Part shown: piece after piece, positions 1 through 9,555 of the stretch | How positions within the stretch are numbered: position 1 is the stretch's first letter | How the letters are laid out: each line of letters opens with the position of its first letter | Assembly: GCA_044352985.1 (NCBI GenBank) | Contig: JBILCU010000011.1 | Span: 58,757-122,756 of the forward strand | Source: JADJDM01 sp044352985 | GTDB taxonomy: Bacteria > Bacteroidota > Bacteroidia > B-17B0 > Aurantibacillaceae | Length of the DNA: 64,000 bases | Direction of reading: 5' to 3' | Notes under the pieces: generated by a model | Seen by the model: the letters and a program-made list of their open reading frames with translations, nothing else | Database searches by the model: none | What the model was told of the DNA's origin: nothing | Translations under genes and position numbers: made by a program

Positions 1-1
1 C

Positions 2-194
2 AAAAGCAGCTGCTGATGCAATTAAATTTACAGTTGATCAGGATGCATTAAAGCAACCTGTTCAGGTTCTTGGCAATGAAGATCAATTATTGGTTGAAAG
101 AGGACAAACACATGTGTTAACTTATGAAGAACAACAAGCGCAATTATCTTGTTCTTTAGATAATCCTGAAGGTTGTGAAGCCTGTGGCTCTTAA
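2..194 (+). CDS. nrdA: Ribonucleoside-diphosphate reductase large subunit, C-terminal end (partial)
   Basis: Only the last 63 codons lie in the window; the 5' part is cut off by the window edge. The visible frame begins with an AAADAIKFTVDQ stretch. This resembles the segment near the C terminus of class I ribonucleotide reductase alpha chains, which follows their YYLR motif. It ends in EGCEACGS, a C-terminal CxxC of the kind that re-reduces the active-site disulfide after each turnover. The enzyme makes deoxyribonucleotides from ribonucleotides for DNA synthesis. A clear terminator follows about 46 nt after the stop. The family assignment rests on a short tail, so the RNR class is less certain than the family. 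Confidence 0.72.
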   Translation, partial: KAAADAIKFTVDQDALKQPVQVLGNEDQLLVERGQTHVLTYEEQQAQLSCSLDNPEGCEACGS

Positions 195-240
195 TTAATC
201 CAACTCTAGAATTTTTAAATAAGTTCTGTTGCAATTCAAA

Positions 241-266
241 AAATCCCGATTTAATCGGGATTTTTT
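241..266 (+). terminator. Rho-independent terminator after nrdA
   Basis: A perfect 10-bp stem (241-250 with 254-263) closes a 3-nt loop, and the T run continues beyond the stem. It lies between the nrdA stop and the promoter of the next gene, so it probably ends the ribonucleotide reductase transcript. Confidence 0.85.
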
Positions 267-271
267 ATTTA

Positions 272-301
272 TTTGTTCATCAATTTTTTTTTCTATATTT
301 G
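272..301 (+). promoter_or_regulatory. Bacteroidota-type promoter of the PKD gene
   Basis: TATATTTG at 294-301 matches the Bacteroidota -7 consensus TAnnTTTG. A TTTG at 272-275 sits 18 nt upstream, close to the usual -33 spacing. The predicted start would give a 5' leader of about 15-18 nt before the ATG at 325. Confidence 0.55.
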
Positions 302-324
302 AAATAATAAGAGAAATCTTTTGA

Positions 325-3300
325 ATGTATAGTTTACACGTTAAATCAAGATATTTATATTTAATTTTTTTTACAATTTGCATGTTAAATAGTATTTTGC
401 TATTTAGCCAACCTTGTAACGTTAATATAACATCATCTTCACTTACATTCTGTGCTGGAGGTTCAGTAAAATTAAAAGCAACTGGCGGTTTAAGTGGAAG
501 TTATGTTTGGAGTAACGGTGCTACAACTGATTCCATTATTGTTACACCAACGGCTTCCACAACATTTTCTGTAGTAGGAACTTGTAATACAGGAACTGAT
601 AATGCAAGTGTCAATATTAATTTAGTAAATCCACCAGTTGCCGCTTTTAATTCGACACCAAACACACCATGTGCAAATACGCCAATTGTATTTACAAATA
701 CAACAGTTTCTGCGACAGGATATCTTTGGAATTTTGGCGATCCACTTTCCGGTTCATTAAATAGTGTAACAACACAAAATTCTTCACACTCTTTTTCATC
801 TGCTATTGGTTCAGGAACACAAAATTATAATGTAACCTTAACAGCATATGGTGCTCCCGGTTGTACAAGCTCAGTTACAAATCAAGTAACTGTTAAACAA
901 AGACCAGACGCTTTACTTAAATATTTCGATGAAGATTTAGGAGTATATAATGAGTCTAGAACAATTAAATATTGTAGGGCCAGTTCTTATTTATTAGATA
1001 TAATTAATCATAGCACAACTATTTCAACAAATACAGCTTATAATATAAATTGGGGTGATGGAGCACAAAGTTTTTCAGCATCAACATGGGCAGCAGATAG
1101 TTCGATTACTCATACCTATCCAAATTTTGGGTATTTTAATCTTTTACTAACAGCAAACGGACCTAACGGTTGTTCTGACACAACCTCATACAGTATTTAT
1201 AACGGATCAAATCCTCGATTAATTTTTAATCTTGCTCCTAATGAGCCACAAGCGGTTAATGTATGTACACCAGATTTTTTAGATTTCGTTGCATCAGATT
1301 TTCAAAATAATGACCCTGCAACAATTTATATTTTAACCAGTAATTATGATTCAATTCAAACAAGTGTAGTTACGCACGCTAGTTTGTTAGCGAATCCTAA
1401 TTTTTCATTTATGTTTGATACAACTTCATGTGGGGCATCGGGTTCGGGTTCGGGAAGTTCTTTTACTCCAAATTCTTATTATGTGCAATTAGTTGCTAAG
1501 AACGGATGCAGTGAATTACCTAAGCAATATGGTCCAATTACAACATCTATGAAACCAGAGGCGAAATATTCTGGCGATACCATTGCCTGTATTAATAAGG
1601 AAGTTAAATTTACTAATACTTCAGATTATGGCGTTGCTGTAAATGGTAACGGTATATGTGATACTACAAATAAATTTCATTGGAAAATTTCTCCATCTAT
1701 CGGTTGGGGGCCAGCTACAGGAGCAAATAACGTAATAAGCCCCGGAAATCAGCTAGGAAATACAAATCCTTCTAATAATCCAGCTACATGGGGATCAAGG
1801 ACTCTAAGGGTAAATTTTACAACTCAAGGTCAATATACGGTTTCCATAATTGTAGCCAATACATGCGGCAGCGATACATTTACCCAAGTAATTTGTATTG
1901 AACCACCTCCAACTCCAATAATGTCTAACTTAACATTAAAAACAGGTTGCGCACCTTTTACCATTACACCTAAAGATAACTCTCCTGTTTTATCTGCATT
2001 TTGTAAGCCTGTTGAAAGAAAATGGATAGTGACTAGATTAAATGGTGTTTGCTCTGCAGATTCAGCAGTTGCATATCGATTTACTTCAGGTACAAGTGAT
2101 ACTAGCAAAATTCCTTCTATAAAATTTAATAATCAAGGTACGTATTTATTAAAACTTCGATTAAAAAATTCATGTGATACATTTGTTGTTGCAGATACCA
2201 TAAAAATTAAAACTAAACCTAAGTTTACTTTAGCAAATATTAATAATGCTTGCGGCGATTATAAAGTTAAACCCTCATCAACAACTATAAATTGTGGAAA
2301 CAATCCATTAACTTATTCTTGGTCATTCAGTGGCGGTGTACCATCTAGCTCTACAAGTGAACAACCTGATAGTGTATTGTTTTCTGGAGTAGGAACACAT
2401 ACTGTAGCATTATCAGTTACAAATGAGTGCGGTACAACCAATGAAGATACTACTTTTGTAATTGCTAATCCTCCTATAGCTGAAGCAGGAATAGGGGAAA
2501 CTTTATGTGAAGGCGAAACTATTCAATTAAGCGGAAGTGCTACGCAAGGATCAATACCTTACGTGTTTTCGTGGACAAGCAACCCAGTTGGATTTACATC
2601 AAGTCAGCAAAATCCTAGCACTACCGCTAGTCAAAATATTATATTTTCTTTAACCGTTACAGATGCAGGGAACTGTACTTCAACTGATGTTGTTACCTAC
2701 TCTGTAATTCCTGCTCCAGTGTTAACCGTAAATTCACCTTCAATTTGTTCAGGAGATTCTGTTCAATTAATAGTTAGTGGAGGTACTGGATATTTGTGGA
2801 GTACAGGATCAACATCCAGTACGATTACAGTAAGCCCTACCAGTTCAACTTCTTACACGGTAAGCGCAAGCGATTCGGGTTCGGGATGTTCTGGCGATGA
2901 AGTATCAACTGTTACAGTTAATCAATCGCCAAATGTTGATGCTGGCCCTAATATCATTGCTTGTAGTCAACCCGTGCCAACAATATTAACTGGGTTTAGT
3001 CCTGCGGGTGGAACGTGGACAGGTACGGGCGTATCATCCACTGGAGAATTTCAATCTTTAGTGAATGATACGTATACATTATATTATTTTTATCAAGATC
3101 AAACAACAGGATGTTCTAAAACGGATAGTATGACTGTTACTGTTGTTTCTCCACAAATTGCTGATGCGGGTTTAGGATTTAGTATTTGTGCAAATGCAGC
3201 AACGCAAACATTAACTGGTTTTGCACCAACCGGAGGTACCTGGACGGGTACAAGTATAATTGGAAATAATTTTAATCCAACAACAGCAGGTACAGGTAAT

Positions 3301-6114
3301 TTAGTATTAACATACTCATTTGGAAGTGAGTCGTGTTTAACTCAGGATACCATACACATTAATGTTTTAACCTTACCCAATTTAATTGTGAATTCAGCTG
3401 CAATCTGTTCAGGAAAACCTGCAATTTTAGTTGCAACAGGTGCAGATACCTATTCATGGAATACCGGAGAAACAAATGATTCAATTACTGTTAGTCCACC
3501 AACCGCTCAGGATTTCACTGTTACTGGAACAGATACCATAAGCGGATGTATAGTTTCTCAAGTATCAAATGTTACTGTGAATAATTTACCGGTAGTTTCA
3601 TTTACAAATGTTATAAATGGATGTGAAAATACTGCTATAAGTTTTAATAATGCAACTCAAAATGCATCCGGTTTTTTATGGGATTTTGGAGATACAAATA
3701 CCTCTACAGATACACAACCACAACATGTTTTTGCTGATACGGGAACTTATCAGATACAATTAATTGCTACTTCAGGCGCAGGATGTGTTGATTCCAGTTT
3801 TGGAACAATCAGAGTTTTTGATTTCCCACAAACAGCATTTACATTATCCGCACAAGAAGGTTGCGCACCTCTTTCAATAGATTATACCAACCAAACAACA
3901 GGAATGGATATTTCTTTTTCTTGGAATCTTGGAAATAGTTTGTCAACTGATACGATACCATTAGCTAACATTTATCAGCAGGGGAATAGCGATACCTCTT
4001 ATGTGATAACATTAACCACTACAAATTTTTGCGGTTCATCAATTAAACAAGATACCATTTTAGTAAAACCTAAACCCGTCGCAAGTTTTGGAACTAACAT
4101 CAATGAGGGTTGTTCTCCATTACCTATATTTTTTAGTAATAATTCTGCAGGAAATGCCACACAATATATTTGGGATTTTGGTGATGGTTCACCAACATCT
4201 AATGCAGTAACACCTACAGTGCATACTTTTACTACAGGCGATAGAGATACAACCTATATTATTACACTTGTAGGTATTAACGCATGTGGTACAGATACAA
4301 TACAAAGAACCGTTTTAATTCATCCAAATACCGTAAATGCGTTTTTTAATACTAATCCGACAACAGGATGCGCACCGCTCAATGTAACTTTCGTTAATTT
4401 CTCCACAGGTGGTAGTTTCTTCAGTTGGAATTTCGGAGATGGAAATGTATCTTCAATTGCAGCTCCAACAAATAACTATCAAAATCCTGGAACTTACACA
4501 TGTTCCTTATATGTAAATAATGGGTGTAGTTTTGATACTATTTCTCAAGTAATTACGGTAAATCCTCCTCCAACTGTTTCTTTTGTGCCAAGTGTACCAG
4601 CAGTTTGTGCCAAAAGCCCAATATCATTTATTAATAACTCCATTAATTGCATTAATTTTAATTGGAATTTTGGTGATACAACTGCAACATCAACACTTAC
4701 AAATCCCCAACATACCTATCAAAATTCAGGCACATATACAGTTACTCTTACAGGAACATCTACAACCTTTGGTTGTAATGCCACATACACAATGGCATTA
4801 AATGTTAAATCATTACCCATTCCAATAATAGATAGTGATACAACATTTGGTTGCGCACCATTGGTAATTAATTTCCAAAATTTAAGTCAAAATGCAAATT
4901 TTTACACTTGGTATTTTGGTGATGGCAATACTACCTCATCAGTTTCACCAACCAATATATATGTTAACACTGGAACTTATACGGTAAAACTTAAAGCTGA
5001 AAATTTATCCGGTTGCATAGACTCTACTACTTATTCCATTAATGTTTTTGATGTGCCAACAGCTGGTTTTACAATATCAAGTAATTTTACTTGTAGTGTA
5101 CCGGTTCAAATTTCAACAACGAATACATCTGTTGGGGCAACCTCTTATTTTTGGGATTTTGGGAACGGAGTTACTTCCACTTTAAATGCACCTTTAATAA
5201 CTTACTTAACTTTTGAACAAGATACGATTATGTTAATCGCGAGTAATAGTTATGGTTGTAAGGATACAGTAACTGATATTTTTTATTCAGTAGAAACACC
5301 TCAAGTTAATTTTATAGCAAATCCTGATACCGGCTGTCAACCATTAAGGGTTGCGTTTCAAAACTTAACTCAATTTGCTACATCTTATTTTTGGCGATTT
5401 GGAGACAGCTTAATTTCTACCAATATGAATGTTGAACATGTTTATTATGATGTTGGAAATTATACTGTATTTCTAAAAGCAAGTAACCAGTTTTGCTCTG
5501 ATTCAATTACTAAAAATAATTTAATTACTGTTTATCCAAAGCCTTCAGCAGATTTTACTTTTAATCAAATTTATATTGATGGATTACCTAATGGTACAAT
5601 TCAATTTACAGATAATTCACAAGATGCTGTAAGTTATCATTGGTATTTTGGTGATAATGAAGAAAGTGAAGAAATAAATCCTTTACATCAATATCCTGGA
5701 TACAATAATTATTTTCCTTCATTAGTTATTACTAATGCATTTGGATGTTTAGATACTATAACTAAATTGGTTGTGCCAGATTATTTTGAAGGCTTATTTG
5801 TACCCAATGCTTTAATGCCTAATAGTCCTGCTGCCGGAGATTCAAGAGTGTTTTTACCAAAAGGTAAATCCTTAAAAGAATATCATTTGCAAATATTTAA
5901 TTCTTATGGAATTTTGATTTTTGAATCGAGACAATTGGATATTAATGGTAGCCCAACAGAAGGATGGGATGGAATTTATAAGGGAATACAATGCCAACAG
6001 GACGCTTACGTTTGGGAAATTGAAGCATCTTTTATTGGAGGGAAAAGTTGGCAGGGAGTGAAATCAGCTAATGGAAAATTTAAGAAAACAGGAACTTTAA
6101 CATTGGTTAAATAA
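325..6114 (+). CDS. Giant secreted PKD-repeat protein with gliding-motility C-terminal domain
   Basis: This 1929-residue protein has an N-terminal signal peptide (hydrophobic segment ending near LLFSQ, about residue 28). It continues with a long series of PKD/Ig-like beta-sandwich modules. These are recognisable by repeated WDFGD, WNFGD and WYFGD motifs and recurrent GC(A/S)PL segments. The last 90 or so residues (from about LFVPNAL, ending TGTLTLVK) look like the gliding motility-associated C-terminal domain (TIGR04131/CHU_C), which directs export and attachment by the type IX secretion system. The likely role is a cell-surface adhesin or structural protein; the ligand is unknown. The stop codon overlaps the start of the PorP/SprF gene by one base, so the two are probably co-expressed. 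SprB-type adhesins are similarly paired with SprF. The first ATG was chosen because the signal peptide follows; an ATG at 382 is possible. Confidence 0.88.
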   Translation: MYSLHVKSRYLYLIFFTICMLNSILLFSQPCNVNITSSSLTFCAGGSVKLKATGGLSGSYVWSNGATTDSIIVTPTASTTFSVVGTCNTGTDNASVNINLVNPPVAAFNSTPNTPCANTPIVFTNTTVSATGYLWNFGDPLSGSLNSVTTQNSSHSFSSAIGSGTQNYNVTLTAYGAPGCTSSVTNQVTVKQRPDALLKYFDEDLGVYNESRTIKYCRASSYLLDIINHSTTISTNTAYNINWGDGAQSFSASTWAADSSITHTYPNFGYFNLLLTANGPNGCSDTTSYSIYNGSNPRLIFNLAPNEPQAVNVCTPDFLDFVASDFQNNDPATIYILTSNYDSIQTSVVTHASLLANPNFSFMFDTTSCGASGSGSGSSFTPNSYYVQLVAKNGCSELPKQYGPITTSMKPEAKYSGDTIACINKEVKFTNTSDYGVAVNGNGICDTTNKFHWKISPSIGWGPATGANNVISPGNQLGNTNPSNNPATWGSRTLRVNFTTQGQYTVSIIVANTCGSDTFTQVICIEPPPTPIMSNLTLKTGCAPFTITPKDNSPVLSAFCKPVERKWIVTRLNGVCSADSAVAYRFTSGTSDTSKIPSIKFNNQGTYLLKLRLKNSCDTFVVADTIKIKTKPKFTLANINNACGDYKVKPSSTTINCGNNPLTYSWSFSGGVPSSSTSEQPDSVLFSGVGTHTVALSVTNECGTTNEDTTFVIANPPIAEAGIGETLCEGETIQLSGSATQGSIPYVFSWTSNPVGFTSSQQNPSTTASQNIIFSLTVTDAGNCTSTDVVTYSVIPAPVLTVNSPSICSGDSVQLIVSGGTGYLWSTGSTSSTITVSPTSSTSYTVSASDSGSGCSGDEVSTVTVNQSPNVDAGPNIIACSQPVPTILTGFSPAGGTWTGTGVSSTGEFQSLVNDTYTLYYFYQDQTTGCSKTDSMTVTVVSPQIADAGLGFSICANAATQTLTGFAPTGGTWTGTSIIGNNFNPTTAGTGNLVLTYSFGSESCLTQDTIHINVLTLPNLIVNSAAICSGKPAILVATGADTYSWNTGETNDSITVSPPTAQDFTVTGTDTISGCIVSQVSNVTVNNLPVVSFTNVINGCENTAISFNNATQNASGFLWDFGDTNTSTDTQPQHVFADTGTYQIQLIATSGAGCVDSSFGTIRVFDFPQTAFTLSAQEGCAPLSIDYTNQTTGMDISFSWNLGNSLSTDTIPLANIYQQGNSDTSYVITLTTTNFCGSSIKQDTILVKPKPVASFGTNINEGCSPLPIFFSNNSAGNATQYIWDFGDGSPTSNAVTPTVHTFTTGDRDTTYIITLVGINACGTDTIQRTVLIHPNTVNAFFNTNPTTGCAPLNVTFVNFSTGGSFFSWNFGDGNVSSIAAPTNNYQNPGTYTCSLYVNNGCSFDTISQVITVNPPPTVSFVPSVPAVCAKSPISFINNSINCINFNWNFGDTTATSTLTNPQHTYQNSGTYTVTLTGTSTTFGCNATYTMALNVKSLPIPIIDSDTTFGCAPLVINFQNLSQNANFYTWYFGDGNTTSSVSPTNIYVNTGTYTVKLKAENLSGCIDSTTYSINVFDVPTAGFTISSNFTCSVPVQISTTNTSVGATSYFWDFGNGVTSTLNAPLITYLTFEQDTIMLIASNSYGCKDTVTDIFYSVETPQVNFIANPDTGCQPLRVAFQNLTQFATSYFWRFGDSLISTNMNVEHVYYDVGNYTVFLKASNQFCSDSITKNNLITVYPKPSADFTFNQIYIDGLPNGTIQFTDNSQDAVSYHWYFGDNEESEEINPLHQYPGYNNYFPSLVITNAFGCLDTITKLVVPDYFEGLFVPNALMPNSPAAGDSRVFLPKGKSLKEYHLQIFNSYGILIFESRQLDINGSPTEGWDGIYKGIQCQQDAYVWEIEASFIGGKSWQGVKSANGKFKKTGTLTLVK

Positions 6115-7223
6115 TGAGAACAAAATTTATACTGCCTTTGTTTTTTTATGTCATTGTATCAATGGCACAAGATCCAACGTCTTCACAATTTTTCTTTAAT
6201 CAATTGTATATGAATCCTGCGTTTTGTGGAATTACACGAGATGAACGCGTTGGTTTTGATTACAGAAGACAATGGCCTGGTGTTTCGCAATCAAAATTTG
6301 AAACGTATGATGCCTGGGGAGATATTTACAGTAACTATTTAAATGGAGGATTAGGATTAATGCTTTCACAAGACATTGCTGGTGATGGAAAATTAAAAAC
6401 AACCACTGGAGGTATTGTTCAGTCGTTTGAGTATTCTATTCAAAAAATAGTTAGAATGAGAGCAGGGTACAATATTTCATTTGTTCAAAAACGAGTTGAC
6501 TGGAGTAGATTAGTTTTTAGCGATCAATTAGATCCTGTTTTTGGAAATATTTATTCTTCCAATGTTGACAGACAGGTAGATAGAACTAGAACTTTTGCAG
6601 ATTTTGGCGCAGGTTGCATGTTTGATTTTAGAATGATTAAAACTCATCATGAGATGATTAGTAATACTTTTGGTTACTCTGTTTATCACTTAACACAGCC
6701 TGATGAATCTGTAACTGGTGCCGCTAATAAAATACTGCCTCGCAGACATACTTTTCATTTTACTTCTACTTTTGAGCCTATAACCAATGGTGCTAAAAAA
6801 GCACCTTGGGTTTTTTCACCAAATATTATTTATGAAAGACAAGGATCCGGAACTGCTAAAGGTGTCTTCCCGTTTTCTAATGAGGCACAATTTAGTAACT
6901 TAAACATTGGCTTATATTTTATGCATCGCCCTTTAATTGGAGGTGTATTTTTTAGAAAAAGAAAAATATCCGGAGCAAAAGATAATGATGCGTTTATTTT
7001 GTTTGCTGGATTTAAATCTGAATTACCTAACAGTTTATTGATGAAGTTTGGATATAGCTATGACTTTACAGTAAGTTCATTAGCACCTAATACTTTGGGT
7101 TCTCATGAAATTACTTTATCTTTTGAGTTTAAAGATAGAACATTAAAATTCAAGAAAAATAAGAAATTCTTTAACGGTCATACAGATTGTGAGGATTTTG
7201 GACAGCGATCTTTTTTGTTTTAG
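6114..7223 (+). CDS. PorP/SprF family type IX secretion membrane protein
   Basis: The 369-residue product starts with a signal peptide (to about residue 18, VSMAQ). The PorP/SprF hallmark SSQFFFNQLYMNPAFCG follows, and the rest is beta-strand-rich, as in an outer-membrane barrel. Family members assist export or surface attachment of a partner adhesin through the T9SS. The gene shares the A of TAATG with the stop of the PKD gene, so translation is probably coupled and that protein is the natural client. The next gene is convergent and only 15 bp away. Confidence 0.9.
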   Translation: MRTKFILPLFFYVIVSMAQDPTSSQFFFNQLYMNPAFCGITRDERVGFDYRRQWPGVSQSKFETYDAWGDIYSNYLNGGLGLMLSQDIAGDGKLKTTTGGIVQSFEYSIQKIVRMRAGYNISFVQKRVDWSRLVFSDQLDPVFGNIYSSNVDRQVDRTRTFADFGAGCMFDFRMIKTHHEMISNTFGYSVYHLTQPDESVTGAANKILPRRHTFHFTSTFEPITNGAKKAPWVFSPNIIYERQGSGTAKGVFPFSNEAQFSNLNIGLYFMHRPLIGGVFFRKRKISGAKDNDAFILFAGFKSELPNSLLMKFGYSYDFTVSSLAPNTLGSHEITLSFEFKDRTLKFKKNKKFFNGHTDCEDFGQRSFLF

Positions 7224-7238
7224 GAAAGCAATATACTT

Positions 7239-8393
7239 TCAAATCAATACCTGATTTATTTTCATTTCTTTTTCATCAAAAACAACAAGTCCAGGTTTTT
7301 TTCCTTTTTCAATACTTCCAAATTGATGCTCTATTCCTAAAAATTCTGCCCCATTTAATGTAGCCCATTTTAAAATTTCATGTAATTCGAAAGATTTAAA
7401 ATGTGTTTGAATGGTTTTTACTTCACTTAATATGGATAGTTCATGGTTACTTGCCAAACTATCTGTTCCAATACAAATTTTTTGGTTCTTACGTTTAATT
7501 AAATTTAAATCGGGCAATTTGTTTTCTATAAATAAATTAGCATTAGCGCACGTGCAAAAATAAAATATAGGCAATAAATTTTCTATAAAATTAATATCCT
7601 CTTCCATAACAAAGGTGTTGTGAACCAAGCCGATTTTTGCAATTCCTTCTAAATTTAAAATGGTTGATGCTAATGATGTTTTGCCGCTTGCGTGATGATG
7701 TGAAATATCAATCCCAAAATTGCTATATAGATTTAAAAAATCTCCACTCGCTGTTATAAAAAAATCATTCTCTGCTTCGCTCTCTTGATTGTGCATGCAG
7801 CTAATTTTACCTTTTTCATGCAAGGCAATTAATTGCATTAATTTTTTGGAAACACTGTATGGAGCATGAGCACTAAAAGAAGATTTTAATTTGTTAAATA
7901 TAAATTCATCGAGCACTATTTTTCCTTTATTAAAAATATCGTTTGCAGATGAAGGATTAAATCCGATTAATTCAATAAAATTATGATAATATATTTTGCT
8001 GTTTTTTTTAACTTCAATACTATCATTGGTATTGCAAATATCACCAACTGCAACAATTCCATTTTTGAGCATAGTTTTGTCAGCAATTTCTATTGCGCTT
8101 AAAATTTCATTTTCAGAAAATTGATTGCGATGTTTTACAACTTGCTGAACAAACTCAACCAATCCGGTATGTTGAGTTATTTGACAATGAAGATGTGAAA
8201 GTTCGGTGTGACAGTGTGTGTTAATAAATCCTGGGCAAATTGAACCTTCAAAACGCTTAACTTTTGCTTTATCAATTATGGAATAGTCTTTTAGTAAATC
8301 AACGATTTCCTTTTTTTCATTAAGTACAATAATCCCATTTTTGATGGGAGCTTCACTTATAGGATAAATTGTATCTGCACTGACATAAAGCAT
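7239..8393 (-). CDS. Amidohydrolase family protein (ATZ/TRZ-like deaminase or hydrolase)
   Basis: This 384-residue protein is counted from the ATG at 8393; a TTG two codons upstream is less likely. It carries the metal-binding layout of the cyclic amidohydrolase superfamily. HxH lies in NTHCHTELSHL (His60, His62), SAHAPYS has His176, CMHNQESE has His201 and Glu204, LVHNT has His258, and GTDSLASN has Asp311. The pattern is closest to the subgroup of chlorohydrolases, guanine deaminase and adenosine or thioadenosine deaminases, which bind one metal and deaminate or dechlorinate heterocycles. The substrate cannot be read from the sequence. It lies downstream of the aromatic operon on the same strand after a 60-bp gap and may be read through from it. 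Confidence 0.82.
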   Translation of the reverse strand: MLYVSADTIYPISEAPIKNGIIVLNEKKEIVDLLKDYSIIDKAKVKRFEGSICPGFINTHCHTELSHLHCQITQHTGLVEFVQQVVKHRNQFSENEILSAIEIADKTMLKNGIVAVGDICNTNDSIEVKKNSKIYYHNFIELIGFNPSSANDIFNKGKIVLDEFIFNKLKSSFSAHAPYSVSKKLMQLIALHEKGKISCMHNQESEAENDFFITASGDFLNLYSNFGIDISHHHASGKTSLASTILNLEGIAKIGLVHNTFVMEEDINFIENLLPIFYFCTCANANLFIENKLPDLNLIKRKNQKICIGTDSLASNHELSILSEVKTIQTHFKSFELHEILKWATLNGAEFLGIEHQFGSIEKGKKPGLVVFDEKEMKINQVLI

Positions 8394-8455
8394 AATCAAA
8401 TATAATCAGTGCAGATGAATAAATTAAATGAATTTAATATAAAATAAAGTATGGT

Positions 8456-9538
8456 TTATCCTAAGGCATTTTGAATTCGGATACTTTCAATGTGAATACC
8501 TTCCATGTAAGCTGTAATGAACTCTTTGCTTAATCCTAAATGATCGCCTTTTTTAATAGCTCTTTCCAAAATCTCATTGTAACGAGAAGATTGTAAAATT
8601 GTAATCTTACTTTTCTTTTTAATATCACCAATTTGTTTAGCCACTTTCATTCGGTTAGAGATAAGTGTAATTAATTCTTCATCCAAATGATTGATTTGTT
8701 CTCGCAAATTTTCCAGCTCCATTAAAAACGATTCTTCGTTAGAATAAGCTGTTTTTTTAACGAGATTAGAAAGCAACTGGCTTAATTGTACGGGGGTAAT
8801 TTGCTGATTTTTATCTGTCAATGCAGCATCAGGATTGCAGTGTGTTTCAATCATAATACCATCATAATCCAAATCAACACTTTTTTGACTGATACTCAAT
8901 AAATTTTCTCTGTTACCACAAATGTGAGAAGGATCACAAATCATAGGGTAATTAGGTAACTGACGCTTCATTTCAATTGGTATTTGCCACATTGGTGGAT
9001 TGCGGTATTCGGTATTACCGAATGATGTAAAGCCTCTATGAATTAAACCAATGGTTTCAATGCCTGCTTTTTGAATGCGTTCAACTGCACCCATCCATAG
9101 TTTAATATCTGTGTTAACAGGGTTTTTAATTAAAACCGGAAGTTTTACACCTTTTAATGCGTCTGCAATTTGCTGCACACTAAAAGGGTTTACGGTAGTG
9201 CGTGCGCCAATCCATAAAACATCCACATCAAAACTCAAGGCATCTTCAACATGTTTCGAAGTTGCCACTTCTACTCCTGTTTTTAATCCTGTTTGTTGTT
9301 TTGCTTTAAATAACCAAGCAAGTCCTTTTACGCCTGCACCTTCAAATCCACCGGGATTAGTTCTTGGTTTCCAAATGCCAGCGCGTAAAATATCAGTTTT
9401 GCCTTCTGTCTTTAATGCTAAAGCTGTTTCTAATAGTTGTTCTTCACTTTCTGCACTGCAAGGTCCAGCTATAATCAATCCTTTTTTATTGATGATGGAT
9501 TGGATGTCTTGTTGTTCTTTTAAATTAGTTGTACTCAT
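8456..9538 (-). CDS. Bifunctional 3-deoxy-7-phosphoheptulonate synthase / chorismate mutase
   Basis: Residues 1 to about 260 form a KDO8P-synthase-like class I DAHP synthase. Visible motifs are IAGPCSAES, RAGIWKPRTNPGGFEG, IHRGF and CDPSHICGNR. It condenses phosphoenolpyruvate with erythrose 4-phosphate, the first step of the shikimate pathway. Residues from about 270 to 360 form an AroQ-type chorismate mutase helical domain (LREQINHLDEELITLISNRM, then a conserved IxxDIKKK region). It converts chorismate to prephenate, the substrate of the adjacent prephenate dehydratase. This fusion is common in Bacteroidota. It is the third gene of the asnA-pheA operon, 17 bp after pheA. The leader upstream of asnA would control it together with the others. 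Confidence 0.93.
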   Translation of the reverse strand: MSTTNLKEQQDIQSIINKKGLIIAGPCSAESEEQLLETALALKTEGKTDILRAGIWKPRTNPGGFEGAGVKGLAWLFKAKQQTGLKTGVEVATSKHVEDALSFDVDVLWIGARTTVNPFSVQQIADALKGVKLPVLIKNPVNTDIKLWMGAVERIQKAGIETIGLIHRGFTSFGNTEYRNPPMWQIPIEMKRQLPNYPMICDPSHICGNRENLLSISQKSVDLDYDGIMIETHCNPDAALTDKNQQITPVQLSQLLSNLVKKTAYSNEESFLMELENLREQINHLDEELITLISNRMKVAKQIGDIKKKSKITILQSSRYNEILERAIKKGDHLGLSKEFITAYMEGIHIESIRIQNALG

Positions 9539-9555
9539 GTAATTTTTGTAGTTAA

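Noticed and set aside
4583..4801. 72-codon frame inside the PKD gene
   Set aside because: It overlaps the PKD frame on the same strand and shows low-complexity Leu/Gln/His composition from shifted repeats.
9075..9542. 155-codon frame on the plus strand
   Set aside because: It is antisense to the DAHP synthase domain, has the Cys/Pro/Ser-rich composition typical of antisense frames and matches no family.
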